Positions 20,822 to 31,662 of a stretch of DNA of 64,000 bases are shown piece after piece. Source of the stretch: Plotosus lineatus (taxonomy: Eukaryota; Chordata; Actinopteri; Siluriformes; Plotosidae); contig CM045729.1 in the NCBI GenBank assembly GCA_024760905.1, positions 77,305,050 through 77,369,049 on the forward strand, written 5' to 3'. The notes beneath the pieces were generated by a model. It saw only the letters and a list, made by a program, of their open reading frames with translations. It did no database searches and was not told the origin of the DNA. How positions within the stretch are numbered: the stretch's first letter is position 1; the number at the start of each line of letters is the position of its first letter. Made by a program: the position numbers and the translations under genes.

Positions 20822-22450
20822 ATATATATATATAATATTATAAAAAAAATAATAATATCCAGTAGGAAAGATTGAATAAATATTAATAATAATGAGTGAC
20901 GAACTCGCATCCTCACATCTGTAGGAAATGTGCAAATTATGTAAAGTGAAAAGTAAAAGATTTTTTTATTACTGCATTATCAATAACGTATCACAATATA
21001 TCACAAACCTTGAAAAAAAATATATTTTCCAAAAATAATGGTATAAAATGAGCCTTATAAGGATATTTTGGCATAGAAATACTGGCACAAATGGTACTCA
21101 TAAATGTATGTAAAATAAAATGGATCACGTTGAAATAAAAAAACGTATAAAAAATACTTTGGTATGAAAATCAGGGTGTTCACGGTTCTGCGTTACTTTA
21201 TCCTGAAACTACTCATAGTAAGCTTCGAAGCAGTTGGATTTGTTGTTCAGGCTCACGTTGCATTTTTTGCATCTTTGCCTTTTTTCTGTAATTCGTGGAA
21301 GATGCCCAACGCCGTCTTTTTGAAGGGCGACTGAAGGACGATGACAGCCCTATTTAGGATGTTTGCTCGGCTCTGTTCTAGAAGTGGCTCCTTCCCTCTT
21401 CATCCCGCCCACTTTACCAGCCTTCATCAGATCAATGACAGGAACACTATCTCATATAATATTTCTTAGATTGGATGGGATTTCTATAAAGCGAGATTAG
21501 TTGATTGGCTAAATCTACTCCTCCCATTGATTTATTGAACTTCTTCACGATATCAGAACAATCAACTTCAACTATCTTCTTTGTTTTGGAATCGATTTCC
21601 TGCAGTAACGGGGTTGACTTTTGTAAACGTAGATAACAACATGTTCACGACTCTATTGTTGAACCATTTTACATATGTACACTGCTTCGGAGTTCTCATT
21701 CTCTATTTTAGTAGCTTCGATTGCACCTTGTGCTTTTTTTCGTCATTTGCTTTTGACGTTCATATTCTTTGATAATCAGGGTAATCTTGATGGTCTGACA
21801 GTCCCGCAGCAAAATATTCCACGACCGACGAGAGAATTTCAGTAGAACAAGGTGGATCAGGACCAAGGAAGGGCATCGTAACTGAAGGATTTTCATTTTG
21901 AAGGACTGACCACAGTCGAGCGAGATTTCATCTTGTTGCTCCGCTTGCACTAGAATCTTCTGCAGTTGGCATGAGGGCGTGTTCATCTATGATAACAGCC
22001 GAATCTCCATCGAGCTCAATGACATCATTTGGAGAATCTCTTGATCTAGATCTATTTCCTTTTCCATATTCACGTCATCAGGGATGAAGTTAGGATCATC
22101 CACCTCGTCATCATAATCCATTTCTGTCTCAGATTCGTCGCTATCGTCACAAGTGGCCAGCTCAGCAGTTTCGACACTGATGTTTTTCCTGCCATAAAAA
22201 GTTCTGGGGGTGATTGATATACCGGTGGTGAAATTGCATAATGAAAGACATTCACCAGTCAAATTGACTGAACGATGATGTTTTCTAAATGCCGAAATTG
22301 GGTCAGACTTTCCCTCATGATGACTCACTTTGAATCGATAAATAACACCAAGATATTCTTCACAGAAAACAATAATGTTTATAATTGATGCTTGTATTGA
22401 GTTTCCATAAAAATAAAAGCATATTAGTATAAAACACTATTTTTTTGCAG
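20747..22450 (-). mobile_element. decayed piggyBac-like transposon
   Basis: Opens at TTAA followed by 'ccctttataccctgaatt', which fits a piggyBac terminus and target site. Remnants of a piggyBac transposase follow on the minus strand. An A39 run at about 20781-20819 lies just inside. The other terminus was not found, so the right limit is approximate. Confidence 0.7.
21209..22328 (-). pseudogene. piggyBac-like transposase remnant
   Basis: Three parts of a piggyBac-type transposase are readable on the minus strand. (1) 22328-21987: an N-terminal acidic domain with 'DDSDESETEMDYDDEVDDP'. (2) About 21670-21500, in shifted frames: 'TYVKWFNNRVVNMLLSTF' and then 'KSMGGVDLANQLISLYR', the MGGVDLxDQ signature of the family. 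(3) About 21285-21209: a C-terminal cysteine motif 'RCKKCNVSL...CFEAYYE' ending in a stop at 21209. Frameshifts and stops separate the parts. The total span of about 1.1 kb is well short of the usual length, and much of the catalytic core between parts 1 and 2 is missing. It is therefore inactive. Confidence 0.8.
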
Positions 22451-22535
22451 GAATTCTACTATTTGTAAACTATGTTTGAAGTAATCACTGTTGACAGTCA
22501 AGCTTGTTCATACCCCTGATGTGATGGAAACATCA

Positions 22536-22540
<5 letters not shown>

Positions 22541-22619
<79 letters not shown>

Positions 22620-22738
22620 TAAAATGTTATTATTGGTTATAGTAGTAGTAGTATTAATGACACCAATTTATTTATCTTCTCCTTGACAACAACAACAACA
22701 ACAACAACAATAATAATAATAATAATAATAAAAATAAA

Positions 22739-22791
<53 letters not shown>

Positions 22792-22794
22792 CGC

Positions 22795-22843
<49 letters not shown>

Positions 22844-22845
22844 CA
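22541..22845. repeat. (TA)n followed by (AAC)n-(AAT)n-(AATA)n-(AAT)n-(ATC)n
   Basis: TA repeats at 22541-22610 are followed, from 22685, by a ladder of trinucleotide and tetranucleotide blocks differing stepwise by one base, ending in (ATC)n at about 22793-22841. Confidence 0.95.
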
Positions 22846-22861
22846 AATAAGTAGTGCTAGA

Positions 22862-23110
22862 ACATTTCTATGTGGAATTTGCATGTTCTCCCCATACTTG
22901 TGTGTCTTTTTGTCTTTTTCCCTGGTTTCCTTCTATAGTCCAAAGACTAATTAGTCTTGATGTGTACGTGAGAGTGAATGGCTGTAAATGTGTTGCCCTG
23001 CTGTGGACTGGAGAGGTTTAGGGCATACCCACACCCCCCACCCAGAGTCCGCCGAGAGGGGCTCCAGCATTTCCATGACCCCAGTTGAATGAAACAGTTT
23101 AGTCATAAAT
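22862..23110 (+). mobile_element. old SINE, decayed, head missing
   Basis: 'gtggaatttgcatgttctcc', 'ggtttccttctatagtccaa' and the tail 'ggctccagcatttccatgac' match the other old-SINE copies. Confidence 0.65.
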
Positions 23111-23241
23111 AAAATAAATATTTTCTGAGGCTCTTGCTGACAGTTCTTGAGACACATTATGAAAGGGGACATATGAAACACTTTTTAAAATTGTATTTTA
23201 ATGTTAATACTAGTATGTTCTACATAAAACTGTATAATATA

Positions 23242-24129
23242 CAGGGATCCCTCACTTCCTGCGATTAATTGGGACCGAGATCCCCATGCAACCACTGAAA
23301 TCCACAAAATAGGACCCCCCCCCCCCCACTGATGTATATGTACATGTGTCTGTCTGTCTGTCTTCCTTTCGGCTTTTTCCCTTTACTCAGGAGTCGCCAC
23401 AGCGAATCATCTGATTCGCACGTTTGATTTGGCAGAGGTTTTTACGTCGGATGCCCTTCCTGTCACAACCATTTTTTTTTAGCAAGGGACAGAAACACGC
23501 TGACGACTTTGCAGCTACTCTTTTACGAAAGTCAGCAATGGTTCTTTTACATGCCTCTCACCATAGACAGTGAGAGACATGGCCGGCCTTTGATAACCCA
23601 GTTAGCCGCACTGGGGGGACAGTGACAACCCTGTGGAGAGTGGGACTCGAACCCCCAACCTTTGGATCAGTGATCCAGCGTCCTATACCACTAGACCACC
23701 ACTGCCCCTGTATACGTACATGTGTATGTGTTTATAATATCAATAAATACATATTAAATGCTATAAATGCTTAAAATAATCAATTAAACATTCAAAATTA
23801 ATGCACAAGATGTACATAAAATATAAATAAACATACATACAGACGCGCGCACGCAGATGCATGTGCATGCGCTCAGATGTGCATATCAAAACAATGTAAC
23901 TAGTTTTGATGGGAGGTTTTGGGTTGTTTTTTTGTTGGTTTAGGTTGCTTATTATTATTTTTTTTCATAATTAGCCTTGTTTTTGTGGGGGTTTTCTTAA
24001 CTTTCCCCCCCCTATTCTTCCTAAATTTCCTTATTGTTTAATTCGATGAATATTAAAAAAAGAAAGAAAAGAAAAACGCGATGCATTGAAGCCACATGAA
24101 TTGACGCACGAAGTATCTAGGGAACACTA
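23242..24129 (+). mobile_element. Tig3 copy 2, interrupted by SINE-B
   Basis: Left end 'cagggatccctcacttcctg' after TA; right end 'gaagtatctagggaacacta'. The core 'aatgctataaatgcttaaaa' matches copy 1. The SINE-B at 23364-23708 sits inside, bracketed by a 17-bp duplication of the Tig3 sequence ('tgtatatgtacatgtgt' and 'tgtatacgtacatgtgt'). Confidence 0.8.
23364..23708 (-). mobile_element. SINE-B copy with TSD
   Basis: Full-length on minus: head ending 'ctagaccaccactgcccc' on plus, body, tail B ('gtcggatgcccttcctgtca' on plus), and a (CTGT)n simple-repeat 3' end at 23350-23363. The 17-bp duplication flanks it with one mismatch. Confidence 0.9.
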
Positions 24130-24161
24130 GACTCCTATTTTCCTTAATACTAGTAATAATA

Positions 24162-24364
24162 CAGGGATCCCTCACTTTTAATGGTTAACTGGGACCGAGA
24201 TCCCCATGTGACCATCAAAATCCACAAAGTAGCTCCGCCCCGATATACAACTACATGTATATGTGTATATAATATCAATAAATAAATATTCAAATCTATA
24301 AATGCTTATAATAACAATTACACATTCAAAAAAAAAAAAAAAACATAATATGTAAATAAAATAT

Positions 24365-24403
<39 letters not shown>

Positions 24404-25297
24404 GATGGAACTGCCATGAGAAGAAGAGGACACGCATACATACACACGCACACATGCACGCAGATGCAACAATGTAAGTACAGATGTTCCCCAGCTTTCA
24501 AACGAGTTAGGTTCCCCACGGCCGGTTAGATGAATTTGTTTGTAAGTCGTTACAGGGTGTTCATTAGAGGAGAACTTATGTTTAAACCTTGTATAAGTAA
24601 TCTATACAAGTTTGTACTGGATATACTTTTATTCTCTCTCTCTCTGTCTCTCTCTCTCTCTCTCTCTTTAATCATCACATTATCAATATCATTGTGTCCC
24701 ATGTTTAAACTCCTGGTTCCTCTCAAGCACAGCATCTGATCAGATTTGCTGAGAGTTTAAACCTTACCCAGTTCATTGTAATACTGGAGTCAATTTGTTT
24801 GTTTGTTTTGGCAGCTTCTTTTCCTGGACCGTGTCAGCCCCAACCCCCCCCCCCCCCCCAGAATACCATCTCCCCCCGCGCCAGAGCCTAGTATTAAGTG
24901 TACCTCAGGATAATGTTTAATCATAGGTAATACTTATATTTATGATATATCTTTCTATAGATTATATTCCATTTCTATTTCTATTTGTTCTTCAATTTCA
25001 TTTCACTTTCACTGTCAACCTCACCCTGTTCGTATCTACGGATGGTTTGGATGGAAGATTTTTTTTGTTTGTTTGTTTGCTTAGGGTTTTTGTTTTTGTT
25101 TGTTTGTTTGTTTGTTTATGTTTTTGCATAATTGGCCTTGCTTTAGTAGCATTTTCCTTAACTTTTTCCCCCAGTTCGTCCTTAGTTTCCTTATTTTGTT
25201 TAATTCCATGAATATTTTTTTATTTATTTATTTATTTTAAAAACTGTGGTGCGCTGAAGCTGCATTAATTGAAGTGTGAAGTAGCGAGGGATCCCTG
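24162..25297 (+). mobile_element. Tig3 copy 3, interrupted by Tig5
   Basis: Left end 'cagggatccctcactttta' and right end 'gaagtagcgagggatccctg' are inverted repeats with TA at each side. The family core is present on both sides of an inserted block at about 24481-25036, and a (CA)n tract lies at 24371-24400. Confidence 0.8.
24481..25036. mobile_element. Tig5, possible element nested in Tig3
   Basis: Begins 'cagatgttccccagctttca' after TA, a TIR of the same style as Tig1, Tig2 and Tig6, at a point where Tig3 copies 1 and 2 run on without interruption. Tig3 sequence resumes near 25039. The right-hand inverted repeat is poorly preserved. Contains (CT)n and a C-run at 24846-24859. Confidence 0.45.
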
Positions 25298-25359
25298 TAA
25301 TAATCATTTTTTAAAATGTTACATATACCCCTTTCATAATCCCAAGCCTGATATATATA

Positions 25360-26652
25360 CTAGTCCTTCTCAAAAAATTACCATATTGTGATAAAGTCAT
25401 TATTTTCTGTAATGTACTGATAAAAATTAAAATGTCATATATTGTAGATTCATTTGATCACCAGCTGAAATATTTCAGGTCTTTTATTGTTTTAATACTG
25501 ATGATTTTGGCATACAGCTCATGAAAACCCAAAATTCCTATCTCAAAAAATTAGCATATCATGAAAAGGTACTCTAAACAGGCTAGAAGACACCAGAAAA
25601 CAACCAGAAGAGGTGACCGGACCCTGAGGAAGATTGTGGAGAAGGGCCGATTCCAGACCCTTGGGGGACCTGTAGAAGCAGTGGACTGGGCTACAGGTGC
25701 CGCTTTCCCCAGGTCAAGCCACTTTTGAACCAGAAACAGCAACAGAAGCGCCTGACCTGGGCTACAGAGAAGCAGCACTGGACTGTTGCTCAGTGGTCCA
25801 AAGTACTTTTTTTCAGATGAAAGGAAATTTTGCATGTCATTCAGAAATCAAGGTGCCAGAGTCTGGAGGAAGACTGGGGAGAAGGAAATGCCAAAATGCC
25901 TGAAGTCCAGTGTCAAGTACCCACAGTCAGTGATGGTCTGGGGTGCCATGTCAGCTGCTGGTGTTGGTCCACTGTGTTTTATCAAGGACAGGGTCAATGC
26001 AGCTAGCTATCAGGAGATTTTGGAGAACTTCATGCTTCCATCTGCTGAAAAGCTTTATGGAGATGAAGATTTGATTTTTCAGCACGACCTGGCACCTGCT
26101 CACAGTGCCAAAACCACTGCTAAATGGTTTACTGACCATGGTATTACTGTGCTCAATTGGCCTGCCAACTCTCCTGACCTGAAGCCCATAGAGAATCTGT
26201 GGGATATTGTGAAGAGAAAGTTGAGAGACACCAGACCCAACACTGTGGATGAGCTTAAGGCCGCTATCGAAGCATCCTGGGCCTCCATAACACCTCAGCA
26301 GTGCCACAGGCTGATTGGCTCCATGCCACGCCGCATTGAAGCAATCATTTCTGCAAAAGGATTCCCGACCAAGTATTGAGTGCAGAACTGAACATAATTA
26401 TTTGAAGGTTGACTTTGTTTGTATTAAAAACACTTTTTTTGTTGGTCGGATGAAATATGCTAATATTTTGAGATAGTAATTTTGGGTTTTCATGAGCTGT
26501 ATGCCAAAATCATCAGTATTAAAACAATAAAAGACCTGAAATATTTCAGTTGGTGTGCAATTAATCTAAAATATATGAAAGTGTAATTTTTATCAGTACA
26601 TTACAGAAAATAATAAACTTCACAATATGCTATTACTTTTTGTGAAGGACTA

Positions 26653-26653
<1 letters not shown>
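25360..26653 (+). mobile_element. Tc1a, Tc1/mariner element, 1.29 kb
   Basis: Long terminal inverted repeats of about 200 bp start 'ctagtccttctcaaaaaatt' and end, reversed, 'ctagtccttcacaaaaag', with TA on both sides (25358-25359 and 26654-26655). The inner inverted segment 'atacagctcatgaaaaccca' recurs reversed near 26500. It contains a broken transposase gene. Confidence 0.95.
25574..26379 (+). pseudogene. Tc1-type DD34E transposase, decayed
   Basis: The C-terminal two-thirds is one open frame (25786-26379, no ATG at its start). It carries the catalytic DDE triad: D in 'FSDERKF', D in 'FQHDLAPAHS' and E in 'NSPDLKPIENLWD', with 34 residues between the last D and E, as in Tc1 transposases. 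Upstream, 25574-25785 encodes 'RRGDRTLRKIVEKGRFQTL' and 'RLTWATEK' in other frames. Much of the N-terminal paired-type DNA-binding domain is deleted, and an extra T near 25810 shifts the frame. The enzyme would cut and paste this element via its terminal repeats; this copy cannot. Confidence 0.9.

Positions 26654-26727
<74 letters not shown>
26654..26727. repeat. (TA)n microsatellite
   Basis: TA repeat at the Tc1a insertion site, probably seeded by the TA target. Confidence 0.95.
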
Positions 26728-26731
<4 letters not shown>

Positions 26732-27647
26732 TAAAGAAAGAACATTTTCAAGGAAGAGAAAAGTTTATAACTCTGATTTAAAAGTAGAGAACAAAGAAAG
26801 CACACAAAGATTAAAAAGATTCCAGAGTATGGGGACCATGGCACTGAAGACAGTGTGGTGCATGGGGCAACAAGTAGATCACTGCAAGATGTGAAGATTG
26901 AGAAGTGGAATAATGGGTGAAGAGTTCATTGAGGTAGAGAGGAGCAAGTTTATTCAGGGATTTGAAAGTAAGAAAGATCTTGAACTTAACACAGAACTGA
27001 ACTGCTAACATAAAGCTGAGAAAAGTTGAGTGACATGAGCAGGATGCTTACTATGTATGAACACTAATCTCCCCCTCCCCCACTACTTCTTTAATATCAT
27101 ATAGAGAACAGCACAGTCACCTCCCTGCAAGAGCCTGGAATCAAACCTCATGACGGAAATCCTTCTCTTATCTAGTTCCTCGTGTTTTCTCAAAATCATA
27201 TTAATTATTTCAATTGATTTATGTACATTACCAGTAGGTGTGAATTGTTCTTGGAAATATAATTATTAAACTGATATTTGTTCCAGAAGTAAAGTCTTCA
27301 ATCATAGACATTCTGAAAGCATTGCGCATCATTACTAGTCAGTAATGGGTAAAGACGAGCAATGATCTTTGACAGAGCTTACAATGCTCTCAATCCACCC
27401 TGACTAGGAAAAAAAAAACTGGATGATTAAATAACAAAACTTCCGAGCCAATCAGTAAAATTTCATTTTCATTAGTTTTTAATGTAGTTATTTTACATGC
27501 AACATTTTAAATCTGAGATCTGACGCATGCAGTATGGAGAGAATTGTGTTGGTGAAATATGCACTTAGATGTACCATCATCAGCTTTTCAGTAATCATTA
27601 AGACCATTTTTAATAGCCGGACTAATGGATATGGTCAAAAATAAATA

Positions 27648-27660
27648 AATTAATTAATTA

Positions 27661-27733
<73 letters not shown>

Positions 27734-27734
27734 C
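27648..27734. repeat. (AAT)n microsatellite
   Basis: (TTAA)n runs into about 25 AAT units. Confidence 0.95.
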
Positions 27735-28074
27735 ATTAAAAAAAATAAGTGACCCAAGAACTGTTCCCTGAGGGGCACAACACATAAGAGATGTTACAAA
27801 AGACCTCGTGTGACAAAATGATCTCTAAACCATGTCATGAATGACTATGCCAGGGGAATCTCAATAGAGGAAAGATGGAAAATAAGTACACGATGATTAA
27901 CAGTGTCAAATGCTTCACTGAATCAAGGAGGAGTGGCACACTAAAGTTCAATAGGACATCCTTGAGAACATTCGGAAGAACTGTCTCAGGGATTTGCTGA
28001 GTATGGAAGCCAAACTGAAACATCTTATGAAGTGTGTTATCATTCAGAAGAGTATGGCCATCCAGAGTATAACT

Positions 28075-28192
28075 ATCCAGGAGGAGTGGGACTCTGAGTT
28101 GCTTCACATTATAGAAACTGGGGACAGGCACCAGCTCCGATGAGGCACTAGGTTTCGGTGTGAAGACCCAAACAGATTTACCTTGTTAATTG
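28075..28192 (+). mobile_element. SINE-2 3' fragment
   Basis: 'tccaggaggagtgggactct', 'tagaaactggggacaggcac' and 'cgatgaggcactaggtttcg' match the 3' half of SINE-2 at 48.2-48.36 kb. A 5'-truncated copy inserted in the L2-type relic. Confidence 0.65.
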
Positions 28193-28607
28193 GAGTAGCT
28201 AGTAAACGAACATTAGACTTAATGAGTACAGGAACAGAAAAAGCGCCAACAAATATGGAGCAAGTGAGTTTTAAAATCAGAGTAGAAAATTAATATCAGA
28301 CAATGATTCAGAGGAGAAAGATAACAGAAAACGAATGGAAAAAGCCTGACTCTGCTCAGTTAACACGAAAGCTTGAAAGAGTTTACTAAGAGATAGCCAA
28401 ACCTTTGATGAAGAAAAAGTAATTGGAGGTGGAGTTTTAATAAAGGTGTTCATAAAGACAGTCTTCATTTAGGCAATTAAAAATATAAAAAAATAAAATT
28501 GATAGCAGCTTTTATTCAAGAACGTAAACAAGGAAAGTTTAGCAAATCTAATATTCAGATAAATTAGAATTTCAGAAGAATCGCTCTCAAACACTTGGTA
28601 AGATATA

Positions 28608-28763
28608 ATGTACAAACTTTCTTTGAAAGGTGCAGCTGTTGATTCTAATGCAATACATATTCGTGATCCACTCCAGCATACAACAGATGAAAGAAGAAAT
28701 TTGACATACAGAATTATTCAGATGGAAAAAGAATTGAATATTCTTCAAAATAAGGTATTATGA
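28608..28763 (+). CDS. short coiled-coil-like ORF, possible exon
   Basis: An ATG-started 51-codon ORF. The stretch 'DPLQHTTDERRNLTYRIIQM' followed by 'EKELNILQNKV' has a heptad-like pattern of hydrophobic residues with charged residues between, as in a coiled coil. The sequence 'AAG|gtatta' at 28754 could be a splice donor and 'aaaggtgcag' at 28634 an acceptor, giving an exon of about 120 bp. I do not recognise the protein. It is bounded downstream by a SINE-A fragment. It may be a genuine exon of a host gene, a processed relic, or chance; the composition is the best argument for the first. Confidence 0.3.
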   Translation: MYKLSLKGAAVDSNAIHIRDPLQHTTDERRNLTYRIIQMEKELNILQNKVL

Positions 28764-28769
28764 TTATGA

Positions 28770-28890
28770 CAGAGCTGCCCAGGGTGTACCCCGCCCTTTC
28801 TCAGAGTCGGCTGAGATAGACGTCAGCTTCCCCGTGATCTTAATTGGGATTACATGGCTTAGAATATGAATTGATAAATGAATTAATTCA
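28770..28890 (+). mobile_element. SINE-A/old-SINE 3' tail fragment
   Basis: 'cccagggtgtaccccgccct' through 'ttagaatatgaattgataaa' is tail A only, 5'-truncated. 'atgattatga' flanks it on both sides (about 28759 and 28890), a probable target duplication. Confidence 0.7.
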
Positions 28891-29059
28891 TGATTATGAG
28901 ATTAAAATTCACTGAGTTCCTTCACTTTGTATGTCACTAATCAGAAAATTCTACTTTTGGTAAAATTGCAGTTACACAACTGAAATATGTTATGGAATTC
29001 TGTATATAGGTAGAGTATGGGAAATATGGATCATGAGGAAATACCCTGGGCAATTACAA

Positions 29060-29357
29060 AAAGGTGACGTCCATTGCGCTTTTTACACCCGTAGCTCATC
29101 AGGCTGATGCTTATCCCGGTTTCCATAGCGTGAAGCGACCAGGAGTTCAACTCCTCCTGGATGCGACACTAGTCCATCGCAGGTTACCTTCCCAGTATAT
29201 TTTTACTGGTACCCATTGATACTGCTGGGTGAACAGAGGCACACTTGTGGTTGAGACCTTGCCCAGGGGTCTTAGCACAGTGGGGATCTAACTGGGATTT
29301 GAACACACAACCTCCTGATCATGAGTGCATCACCCTAACCACTACACTACCAGCCCA
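29060..29357 (-). mobile_element. SINE-2 copy with TSD
   Basis: Complete SINE-2 on minus: 'gcgaccaggagttcaactcc', 'gtatatttttactggtaccc', and head 'ctaaccactacactaccagc' on plus. Flanks 'caattacaaaa' and 'caatcacaaaa' are a near-exact duplication. Confidence 0.9.
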
Positions 29358-29565
29358 CAAAGCAATCACAAAAGTGGTTTGAAAATCAGCAAAATAAATG
29401 GATATTTATGTTGCTTTACAAAAACTTGGATGTGGAACCCTTTCTTAAACACATATTTAGCATGGGTAGATTGTTTTTATGGACATTTGAACTTGGTCAA
29501 CATATTTTTTATTTGAATTTGTTGAAGATTATGTTTTGAGAGATGCATTTTTTATGATAATGCTT

Positions 29566-29826
29566 TTTGGTGGCCTCCGTCAGTCTCCAAGGACTATGGA
29601 GCTGAACTCTGGCTGGTATCCCGGCTAGTGATAGTCTTAAGTGCACAGAGCCTGTGTAAGAAGTATGGAGGAGAAACTGTTACCCAAGCAGCAAGTCTCC
29701 CCCTCTTGGGACCACCGGAAGATCCAATGGAAGGGCAGAAGCAGATATGACTGGGTTCCAGTGCCGCTGCAGGAGTTGCCAGAACGTTGCTGTGAACGAA
29801 CTGCCTTGGGGGCCTCCGACCCCCCG
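29566..29826 (-). repeat. GC-richer module fused to a SINE-A body
   Basis: About 260 bp beginning 'ttggtggcctccgtcagtct' and ending 'gggggcctccgacccccc', joined without a gap to the SINE body at 29827. It is not tail A or tail B. The recurring 'ggcctccg' at both ends and its position at the place where a tail is expected suggest a third 3' module or an independent repeat. It occurs once in this window. Confidence 0.45.
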
Positions 29827-29958
29827 ATTAGAAACACATTGACGGCTTTGCAGCTACACTTGTTGAAAGTCAGCAATGGTTCTTTGACATGCCTTACACT
29901 ATAGACAGTGAGAGACATGGCCGGCCTTTGATAACTCAGTTAGCTGCAATGGGTTACT
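29827..29958 (-). mobile_element. SINE-A/B body fragment
   Basis: Minus strand, body only ('cttgttgaaagtcagcaatg' to 'ctttgataactcagttagct' on plus). Head and both standard tails are absent. Confidence 0.8.
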
Positions 29959-30223
29959 TTTGTTCAGGTACGCCATTTTCAACTTACTTTGGCTTTTACT
30001 TAAAGCACTACATTGCGACCTAATCTGTATTATGCTGAAGTATTTCACATGTTGCCAAGTTTACTGAATATCTCTGGCCATCCCTCCTGTCGGTGTGAAC
30101 AAGCAGTTAGGCGCTCAGACACGACTCTGGTTAAGTAGATAGGGAAACAAACAAAGTTGCTCTGAGAGAGCCACACAACGCTCTTTCACCACCCATTAGG
30201 GGCATTTATGTTTTGTCATAATA

Positions 30224-31100
30224 CCATATTTTTTGGACCATCAGGCACACTTAAAAGCCTTTGATCTTCAAAAAAGATGCCTGTGCACCTTATAATCCGG
30301 TGTGCTTTATGTGAGGGTGCAGCCTTGAGTCCATCTCACTGACACCATCAAAACCCAAGTGCAGCAAACTAACTCAGAGCTTACCATCACTCTGGTGGAT
30401 TAACCAAAGAGCTCCAAGTGCTAGATATTGGTGTCCAGGTCGTAAATTAGAGGGATCCGGGCTTTATTTTCAAATACCGGGATAAAACACTGCTACAGTT
30501 GTCCTCCTGAAACCTGGGATTAACCTTCTTGAATTTAAAGTTACACCGACACAGCTCCTTAAGAGTACTGACTTCCGTTCTGTAATGAACACAATACCAA
30601 TGCAGTGTCTCTTTAAGGGGGTGTGGCTGAGAGAAAGTCACAACCCAGGAAGACTTCTAATCTTTTTCTCTAATGATCTGACTCCATGCATGAGGGAATA
30701 TTAGATCATAAAATATAATAATATAATGTAATAATAAAAAATAATAGAGGGATCCGGGCTTTATGTCCAACTCGCACAACTGTGAAACTCCAACACGGTA
30801 GATGAAGAATTTGATGGATTTGTGGAAGAGGAATGAACTGAAAAGGTGAGTTTATTGTTTTATATTGTTATAACTGAACAATGTTGAGAGTTATTGTGAA
30901 GTGTATTATTTTATATTTTATTTGTTATAACTGAACAATGTTACTGTGAGAGTTGAATCAAGATTGGCTTATCTGACTTTTGGTTTGCTTAACTCACCTT
31001 ATGATCCGGTGTACCTTGTGTGTCGGCGAAGGCCATTCGAGCATCATTCGTGGAAATTGCGTCTTATGATCCGGCGCGCCGTGTGGCCCGGAAAATACAG
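30224..31100. mobile_element. Tig7, 'aaggcgcac'-type palindromic element
   Basis: Left end 'ccatattttttggaccatca' and right end, reversed, 'ctgtattttccgggccacac' are inverted repeats with TA outside each. Several internal segments repeat the theme 'ttatgatccgg', as in the common fish MITEs whose ends spell a rate of 'aaggcgcac' units. The 19-mer 'agagggatccgggctttat' occurs twice inside (about 30450 and 30746). No ORF. Confidence 0.65.
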
Positions 31101-31214
31101 TATATCCTGAATGCATTGTTGATTGCCTAGATGAAAGATGGCGGTGATTGTTTTTGTAAGTAAAATCAATTCTTTGTGTGAAGCTTCTGAAGTAACACTG
31201 TAGTATGTAGTGTG

Positions 31215-31558
31215 TATTGATTTATTAATTTATTTTCTGAACTGCTTAATCCTATTTATGGTTGCAGAGAGGCTGGCACCCATTTAGCCGACTCGGGGTA
31301 AGGGCAGAGTACACCTGGACAGCTCAACAGGTCATTGCAGGGCACAAACACACTGACGGCAATACGGCTGGCTCTTGATGAAAGTCAGAAATGGTTCCTT
31401 TACATGAACCTCACACCATAGACAGTGAGAGGCATGGCCAGCCTTTGATAACCCAGTTAGCTCCACTGGGGGGACAGTGACAACCTGCTGAGAGTGAGGC
31501 TAAAACCGCTAATCTTAGGATCAGTGAGCCAGCACCTTTACCACCAGGCCACCACTGT
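31215..31558 (-). mobile_element. SINE-A copy
   Basis: Complete on minus, tail A at 31230-31300, body, head ending 'ccaggccaccactgtg'. Flanked by 'tgtgtattgatt' and 'tgtgtatttatt'. Confidence 0.9.
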
Positions 31559-31662
31559 GTATTTATTTGGTTGTAAAGTTCATACATCAACTTTCTTCAG
31601 AATCAATCATGTTCCATACCACAAGCAATGAAACCAAATTTTGCCAGTTTGAGCATTTTGTG

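Larger units (their letters stand above)
26745..28480 (-). pseudogene. L2/CR1-type LINE ORF relic
   Basis: Two coding parts are visible on the minus strand. About 28470-27760 holds a reverse transcriptase piece: in one frame 'SEAFDTVNHRVLIFHLSSI' (RT motif A style) and further on a VPQGTVLG-like stretch near 27780. About 27060-26745 encodes the C-terminal region 'FKSLNKLAPLYLNELFTHYS', the 'LAPxYLxxLL' pattern of L2, CR1 and Rex1-type LINEs. Between them lie unmatched sequence and an (AAT)n tract. Many stops and frameshifts make it long dead. It is a different lineage from the RTE-type LINE. Clade within the L2/CR1 group is uncertain. Confidence 0.7.

Noticed and set aside
24846..24859. G-quadruplex at the C/G runs (also 3021-3036, 8776-8789, 35813-35834)
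   Set aside because: Single homopolymer runs inside repeats; possible structure, but no sign of conservation or position-specific role.
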